From positions 1 to 26,488 of the forward strand of contig JFHB01000308.1 of assembly GCA_000729835.1 (NCBI GenBank): DNA of 26,488 bases, in the 5' to 3' direction. The notes under the pieces were generated by a model that was not told the origin of the DNA, searched no databases, and worked only from the letters and a program-made list of their open reading frames with translations. Positions 20,874 to 26,488 of this stretch are shown one piece after another. The first letter of the stretch is position 1, and each line of letters starts with the position of its first letter. The position numbers were made by a program, and so were the translations under genes. The DNA is from Atkinsonella hypoxylon (taxonomy: Eukaryota > Ascomycota > Sordariomycetes > Hypocreales > Clavicipitaceae).

Positions 20874-21759
20874 ATGGAGTCCATGCATGTCGTCTGCCAC
20901 TGTAGTGTTTCCTTTTGCTTTTGCTTTGCCAGCTTGCTGTCACCAATGTCTTCAGCCCGCATGAGGTTACATTCCCCTCTTCATTGTAACCGCTTCTTTC
21001 CCCAGTTATCCATGTCTCCCCCCCGTCAACCCATCATCCGCTTCTCACTCCCTGGTTTTCTCTCTTCGCTTGTGTCGCTTTTGATTTTGGGTCCCATTTT
21101 ATGACAAGGTTTGTCTTCTCTTCCCAACCTATTGCCCTCTTATCGCACTTGGAGTCCAAATCCCCAGCAAAGGCCCTCTCCCCAGACGACGCCTTCCATT
21201 GGCCTTTTCCCTCCTAGGATAATTTGGCGAAGGAACTTTTGTGCTCTAGCACTTTCAAGCGCGTGGCTTTAATCCCCCACACAGAGTACCAGCCCGCTGA
21301 GCGGCCCTTTGCTATAGCGCGGGTAACAAAGCAGCTAATACTCGATTGGAACCCGAGTCTGCCCTATCAAGACGTTGCTTGGTTGCCCATACCAGCCGCT
21401 TCTGGGAAACTGAGCCGATAGCGCAAGCATTCGTTCATTCAACAACGATTCATGCCTTTCTGCTAACTGCTTCCTTTGTCTCTCTATCTGGCCGCCGCAC
21501 CAACTTGGCTGGTCAAGCACGAGTTTCATCCCCTCATACTGGCGATTATGGGCGCCGGTGGCCGCCTACCTCGCCATTCAGTTCGTGATAGTACGCTTCT
21601 GGTTCAACAGTCCACCACTTTCACAAGTGATGCATTCTTAGGTTGGCGACTGAGCATCAACAGGTGGTACTCGACTCGTTCGAGTCCCTGTCACTGACCG
21701 ACTTTCAGTCAAGCAGACCGGGCCTTGAAAGAGCCCTATCTGCTCGGCTGTTCATAGAC

Positions 21760-24689
21760 ATGTTTAATTTTCCTCCAGACAAGCCGCGGGCATCTGCCCA
21801 TAACATAGATTCCTATGACTTCATCAATCAGGCTTGGTCTAGGTTTGACTTTGGCCAAGGCTCAACGTTGTCTCCAGGATTGTCGATAGAACACACCCAC
21901 CATGGGAAGCAGTCGTTCAATGATGTTGGAGATATGGATTGGGCGCCGACACCGTCGGACATGCAGCAGACCGGCTTTCACCATGACCAGCCTCAACAGG
22001 ATAATCAAGGAAAAAATGACATGGAACTGGAAACTCTAGGTGGGTTTCACAACGGAGGAGGGGGCGGGGTTGGTCGTTTAGTCGCCCATTTCGAGAATAA
22101 GGGATTTAATCCGTTTGAGCAAAAATCATTCGCGCCGCCTCTACCGCCGAGACCTATCAATACCGCCGTCAGCAATAACAATTTCAGCAACAATCAGACT
22201 CATCAGCATACCGTTCAAAGCCCTTCGACGAGCATGAATAGCTGTCAGCCAAGTCTCAGTTTCGGTCCATTGCCATATTGCCGCAGTGGTGTTGGTGGTG
22301 GTGGCGGCGGTACTTCTTCATTTGACCCAAACAAAGTCTCGAGCCCAGTCACCACTCATGGTGAAAGTTGGGGCTCATTTACTTCAATGCAACGAATGGC
22401 GAGTCCTATCTCTATGAGCCCACCGTCCATATCATATGGAAGTTTCCCTGAGAATAGAATGGCTAGCCCTATTGCCACATCATCCTCCGGACAGTTCGGG
22501 AACCTCGATGACTTCATGTCGAGCAATCGTGTGCAGAGTCCAGCCGCTCATTCACCCATGCCAAATAGCCATATGTCCTCGCCACCAATGATGGCATCAC
22601 CGATCACTTCGAGGTCGGCCAACCACGGCTCTCTAGTAGGGGGCACCCCGGGATTCGAGATCTGGCGCTCGCCCGGATCCGCCACCACGAAAATGGATCC
22701 ATCTCCTTCAACTAGTTGCAACAGTATTCCCTCCTCCACGATAGGCTCTTTTAATAACAAGATTAATGAGAAATATGTCAACAATAAAGTCAACAAAACG
22801 CGGTCTAATGTCGCCATTACCAACAACAATCACGTTCAAACCTCTGCCACGAACAGCACAGGCCCCTTCAAACCACCCGTTCCAAAAACCCCCAAACCTA
22901 ATATTAGTGTCGGCAATCAGTTCATACTAGAACTGAATCCCACCGCGAAGGCCAAAGGTAAGGCACCTGCCAAACCGCCACGGCTAAAGGTTCCTCCACC
23001 CATTTCGACGCCAGCTCCGCCAGGAGTGAAACAAGAACCCGCGACACCTAAGCCACTTGATTTGCCATTAGCCTCTTCAGCACCCGAGACTCCATTATCA
23101 TTCCCAGTGAGTACTATGTGACCGGCGCTTGCCTTTCATTATGTTAATACAAATATTGACAAATACTTCAAGGACCAAAAACCTGGGTCGCTTTCTCTCC
23201 GGGGTCAAGTTGGAACTCGATCATCACGGGAACAAGTTCCTGCTGAGGCTTGGGAACAATTCAAGGGAACAATCAGATCTTTGTACCTGGAAGAGAGAAA
23301 ACCATTAAAGGAAGTCATGTCTATCATGGCTGACAAGTACAGTTTCCAAGCAACGTAAGTTTCGGCATGACGAACAACTCGTTAATCTATAATAGAAAAG
23401 TTAACATATTAGGTAGACCGAAGATGTACAAAACGAGATTCTCACAGTGGGGCTTTGTCAAGAATAACACAGAGGAAGAAGTCAAGCGTCTTTTATCAAT
23501 GAAGTTCCAACGTGATGCGGAGGGCAAAGTCTCTGAGTTTGTTCGCAATGGCCGAGTTGTGAACATAGGGACTTACCTAAAGAGAAAAGGTGTTACTGAG
23601 TATGATTTGGTCGATTTCGAGTTACCCGCCGACTTACCAGCCCATGTACGATGTCGGACACCAACGCCACCGCCGACTCCTGGCTTCCTCCAATCACCCG
23701 ATCTTCTTCGTGCCCAGGAGCTCGTTGTTGGCAATATGCGCAAGGCTTTTCTACACTCTCGTCAATTCGAGGTCGAGGCCGATGCCCGCATTGGTTGGCC
23801 TGTGACTATGGTTTGGGGGGCTGGTTCCAGCGACCTCCTTCTGGAAGCAAATTTCTACTTTGAAGCAAGAGATGCCGATCAAGGTGGAGATTACTTGATG
23901 AAAGCCTTCAAACAACTGGAAATCGACTTGAAGAAGCTTTCACCCTTGGGTATTATTGAATTGTTGCTTGGCATGGTGCATCGAGAACCTGGCATGATGA
24001 CAGCGCTTTGCAAATACTTAGCCGCATACTCGACGACCAATTTTGAGAGGTCGCATCCTCTACGGCAAATATTCATCTGCTTATACGAAGTCCAGCAAAA
24101 GCAGGGGTCGGCAACGGTCTCGGAGCTTTTATGGGGAAGTGTACCAATTATCGCAGAGGAACTAGAAGCCATTTACAGCTGTCGTCATCCTTACGTTGCC
24201 AGAACATGGATCGACCTTGCGTTGTTCTATAACCATGTCAACACTGAACGATTCGATAAACTAGTTTCAGAGCTTCGGCTACAGCAAAGACAGGTAGAGC
24301 AGCGGTTTGGGAGCAGTAGTTCTGATGCATTGGCCTTGCGGTACGCAATCATGCAGTCATTGTACGCAGCAAGTCCCCAGTCGGAAGCTACAAGGCACGC
24401 AGCCCATGACTTATGGAATCATCTCAAAAGCATGGGGGTTGTGTTTGGTATACGGGATGCGAAGCCAAATGTGTACTGCTACCATAGTCCGGTCAAGGTC
24501 GATCCTTGGACCAAGAGATGCCGGCGTCGCTACGACTCTGGTATCGCTATTCTCGAGGAGCACGTTAGCGTGAGGATCCAACCCTACTTTGAAGAGGACT
24601 TTCACCACTGCATCCACGTCCTTGATGCGCAGGAGGCCTGGTCATCAGCTCTTGACCACATGGGATCAGGGAAGTTTGCGTTTATTTGA
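21760..24689 (+). CDS. Clr5-domain protein, 3 exons, about 933 aa (start uncertain)
   Basis: The exons are 21760-23106, 23173-23354 and 23417-24689. The 66- and 62-nt introns start GTGAGT and GTAAGT. Exon 1 codes for about 449 low-complexity residues rich in Ser, Pro, Asn and Gly, with a Gly run and repeated M-A-S-P-I blocks. Exons 2 and 3 join within the Clr5 domain (about residues 474-526: EAWEQFKGTIRSLYLEERK through PKMYKTRFSQWGFVKN), which spans the second splice and confirms it. The remaining 400 or so residues are mostly helical by composition. Clr5 domains are common in filamentous fungi and named after a fission-yeast silencing factor; a nuclear DNA-binding role is an inference. The frame is open back to 21631 without an ATG, so either translation starts at 21760 or an upstream exon splices into about 21641-21758. 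An acceptor at about 21708 has a CTGAC branch point. Confidence 0.88.
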
Positions 24690-25495
24690 TAAGAGACCAC
24701 GACCAGACAGAACAAGGCAGCTGTGTCGTGCATGGCTCGCGATTAATCGATGCATTGGCCTGCGTACTCTGTGTGAACTGACCGTGGTTTCAAGCTGGGA
24801 AGAAGTACCTCGATCCGGATTTTTTTCCGACATATCGACATTATACATGTTTTTCTGAGAGGAAAATCATGAGAAAACGGTGGGGCTAAAAGTTTGCCTC
24901 AAATCCGTCTGTCGTTCTAGCGCCGGCTCGCTCGTCCTTCAACACTGCACATTTTAGCACAGGCGTTTTGGCATTCTTTTCCTGGCGTGCGATTTGATTC
25001 TTTTCGTTGCATTTTCTTTGAAATATTCCCCAAAATGATGTCATTCTGACGCAGTACTATATTTATCATGTCTCATGGGACTGCTCATGGGACTGGCGTT
25101 TAGGCAATGAAAGATTTATGAAGGTTCGGTGGAGGGGCTCCTTTCTGTAACACTAGAGCGTTCTTGTTTTGCTTATGTTGTCGTCTTTTAGGGTTTCAAA
25201 TGGTTCCCGGCGTGGTATGCGGAGATGGGCGAGAGAGCAAGTTGGAACATACCCCCCTGATGAGATGGTCCCGCTGTTTGGCATTCTATATTTTCATGAC
25301 GAGCTGGCTCGAGGTTAATGAGACAGGAATGGCAGAAGATTAAAAGAGGGCAACACATGATTGAGGAAGGGAGGCACTAGTAAGGGGTTGCGAAGATTGG
25401 GGAAGGAGCGAGCAGCTGTGAGCAGTTGCGATTGAGGTCTGGTCCCGGTATCCACGTGTGACCAGCCTGGTGCCGTCAAGTACAGATCTAAGCTA
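24690..25495. other. 3' flank of the Clr5-domain gene, no gene seen
   Basis: About 800 bp containing the presumed 3' UTR of the gene ending at 24689. A 12-bp direct duplication (CTCATGGGACTG) lies at about 25072-25095. No supported ORF or RNA gene was found. Confidence 0.55.
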
Positions 25496-25714
25496 TCAAC
25501 AATTTACATCTACATTGACACATTCATCGCCCTTGAAGAGAAGTGGGCGTCTCGGCCAGTACATGTCCATGACGGGTGTGTCCGTTGGAAATACGTTGTA
25601 ACCCTGCCGCGCGGGGTGGCCGAAAACGACCTGGCATCGATACGACGTCGATTGTGCAAGACATTTAGGAAATTGGGGGTTCCAGTAAATCTCAGGTCCA
25701 GACCATGTGTGCAT
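25496..25714 (-). pseudogene. Possible 3' remnant of a small protein gene (72-codon frame)
   Basis: This minus-strand frame is open from an ATG at 25714 to a TGA at 25496. It begins MHTWSGPEIYWNPQFPKC and ends GDECVNVDVNC. Its composition is protein-like: many Trp, Tyr and Pro, and four Cys. The frame stays open upstream (HPFWLHPGP before the Met), so the Met may not be a true start. About 80 bp further upstream the sequence enters the AT-rich block, so any 5' part is missing or degraded. No family was recognised. It could be the end of a secreted cysteine-containing protein or chance. Confidence 0.3.
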
Positions 25715-25798
25715 TGGTCCAGGGTGGAGCCAAAAAGGGTGTATTTTTTGCAGGCGGTGAAGCTTTTAGCATATACTGGGCATATGCCCGGTAAATAG

Positions 25799-26488
25799 TA
25801 TTCTTTATATTACACTAGCATTTATTAATTATAAGGATACTATTAATGCTAATACAGTAAGAGAACTTATTTCTAAGTAAGTTAGTATTGTAAGTAAGAA
25901 AGCATTATACTATATATATATAGTATATACTTATTATATATTAGGTTTAATTTTGTTTAAAATAAAGTAGTAATATAAATAAAATAACTCTAAAGCTATT
26001 ATATATATATACTCTATATATAATTTTTTAAGAAATATATTAATATACACTAAGAGCTACTTCTTAACTATAGAAAAGGTAGGTTAATTTTAGTATATAT
26101 ATTATAAATATACTAGTATTAAGATATACTCTTATATTAACCTTAAGCTTATTAAGTATTAAGAGCAGTAGAATAATAAGTTTAATCTACAGCTTATTAG
26201 GGATATAAGACATTAATATACTAGCTATTTAAATAGCCTTAATATTAATAATAAGCTTAAGTAAAAGATAGAGCAGTAAGTATAATTATTATTTTAAACG
26301 TAGAAGGTATATTTCTAATATATTGCTAAGGTATATATAGTATATATAAAAGCTTAGGATTATTACTAGCTATATAAATTATATACACTTAATATAGAAG
26401 AGAGAGAACTAATTTACTGTAAAAAAGCAGTAAAATAGATTAAATAATCTATAAAGAAGGTATATTATATATACACTATATATTGCTC
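25799..26488. repeat. AT-rich block, probably RIP-degraded repeat DNA
   Basis: Composition changes within a few tens of bases from about balanced to roughly one-fifth G+C (hand count of several lines) and stays so to the end of the window. TpA is extremely frequent, CpG nearly absent (one seen, near 26299), and CpA and TpG scarce. This is the pattern left by repeat-induced point mutation, which turns CpA into TpA on both strands. No open frame of note and no recognisable transposon ends were seen. The original element cannot be identified. Confidence 0.75.

Larger units (their letters stand above)
15639..21759. other. 6.1-kb gene-poor interval with small repeats and palindromes
   Basis: The left end should contain the kinase 3' UTR, with a T17 run at 15803-15819. 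The right end (about 20980-21759) is CT-rich and probably carries the promoter and leader of the Clr5-domain gene. Between them I found only short unsupported ORFs and the repeats listed separately, plus an A-rich purine run at about 19110-19151. The longest frame, 19745-20632 on the minus strand, starts at a TTG, runs through a 9-bp microsatellite and one arm of a fold-back, and has no domain, so it is not called. Confidence 0.6.

Overview
The window reads as nuclear DNA of a filamentous ascomycete (Pezizomycotina, most likely Sordariomycetes/Hypocreales; the order is an inference). Introns are short (59-90 nt), with GTAAGT/GTATGT-type donors and CTAAC/CTGAC branch points. Intergenic regions are long, leaders are pyrimidine-rich, one gene is a CFEM-domain PTH11-type receptor (a class known from filamentous ascomycetes), and an AT-rich block at the right end resembles RIP-degraded DNA.

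Five protein genes can be supported. From left to right they are: a 94-residue protein with two CxxC pairs (977-1261, +); the DNA primase large subunit pri2 (5858-7555, -, 4 exons, 499 aa, all four Fe-S cysteines present); a CFEM seven-transmembrane PTH11-like receptor (8775-10307, -, 4 exons, 431 aa); a Prr1-like serine/threonine kinase (13496-15638, +, 2 exons, 689 aa); and a Clr5-domain protein (about 21760-24689, +, 3 exons, about 933 aa). I resolved the splice sites by hand, and reading frame, branch points and domain continuity agree at each junction. The genes do not form a pathway or cluster. They look like an ordinary chromosomal neighbourhood in which DNA replication, surface sensing, signalling and a DNA-binding-type protein happen to be neighbours.

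The rest is mostly non-coding. The 4.6 kb at 1262-5857 has no convincing gene but carries many long poly-T tracts, almost all on the + strand. The 6.1 kb at 15639-21759 holds small repeats: a 14-bp minisatellite abutting a perfect 14-bp hairpin, an 18-bp palindrome built from a motif that recurs in the window, and a 65-nt fold-back with perfect 21-bp arms. The pri2 promoter contains an ACGCGT (MluI cell-cycle) box and CCAAT boxes, as expected for an S-phase gene. From about 25.8 kb to the end, composition switches abruptly to very AT-rich DNA, next to a short ORF that may be the remains of a truncated gene.

I found no convincing undescribed multi-gene system. The most noteworthy non-coding structures are the hairpin/minisatellite, the fold-back element and the AT-block boundary. 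Several short ORFs are listed at low confidence because codon use and composition alone cannot confirm them.
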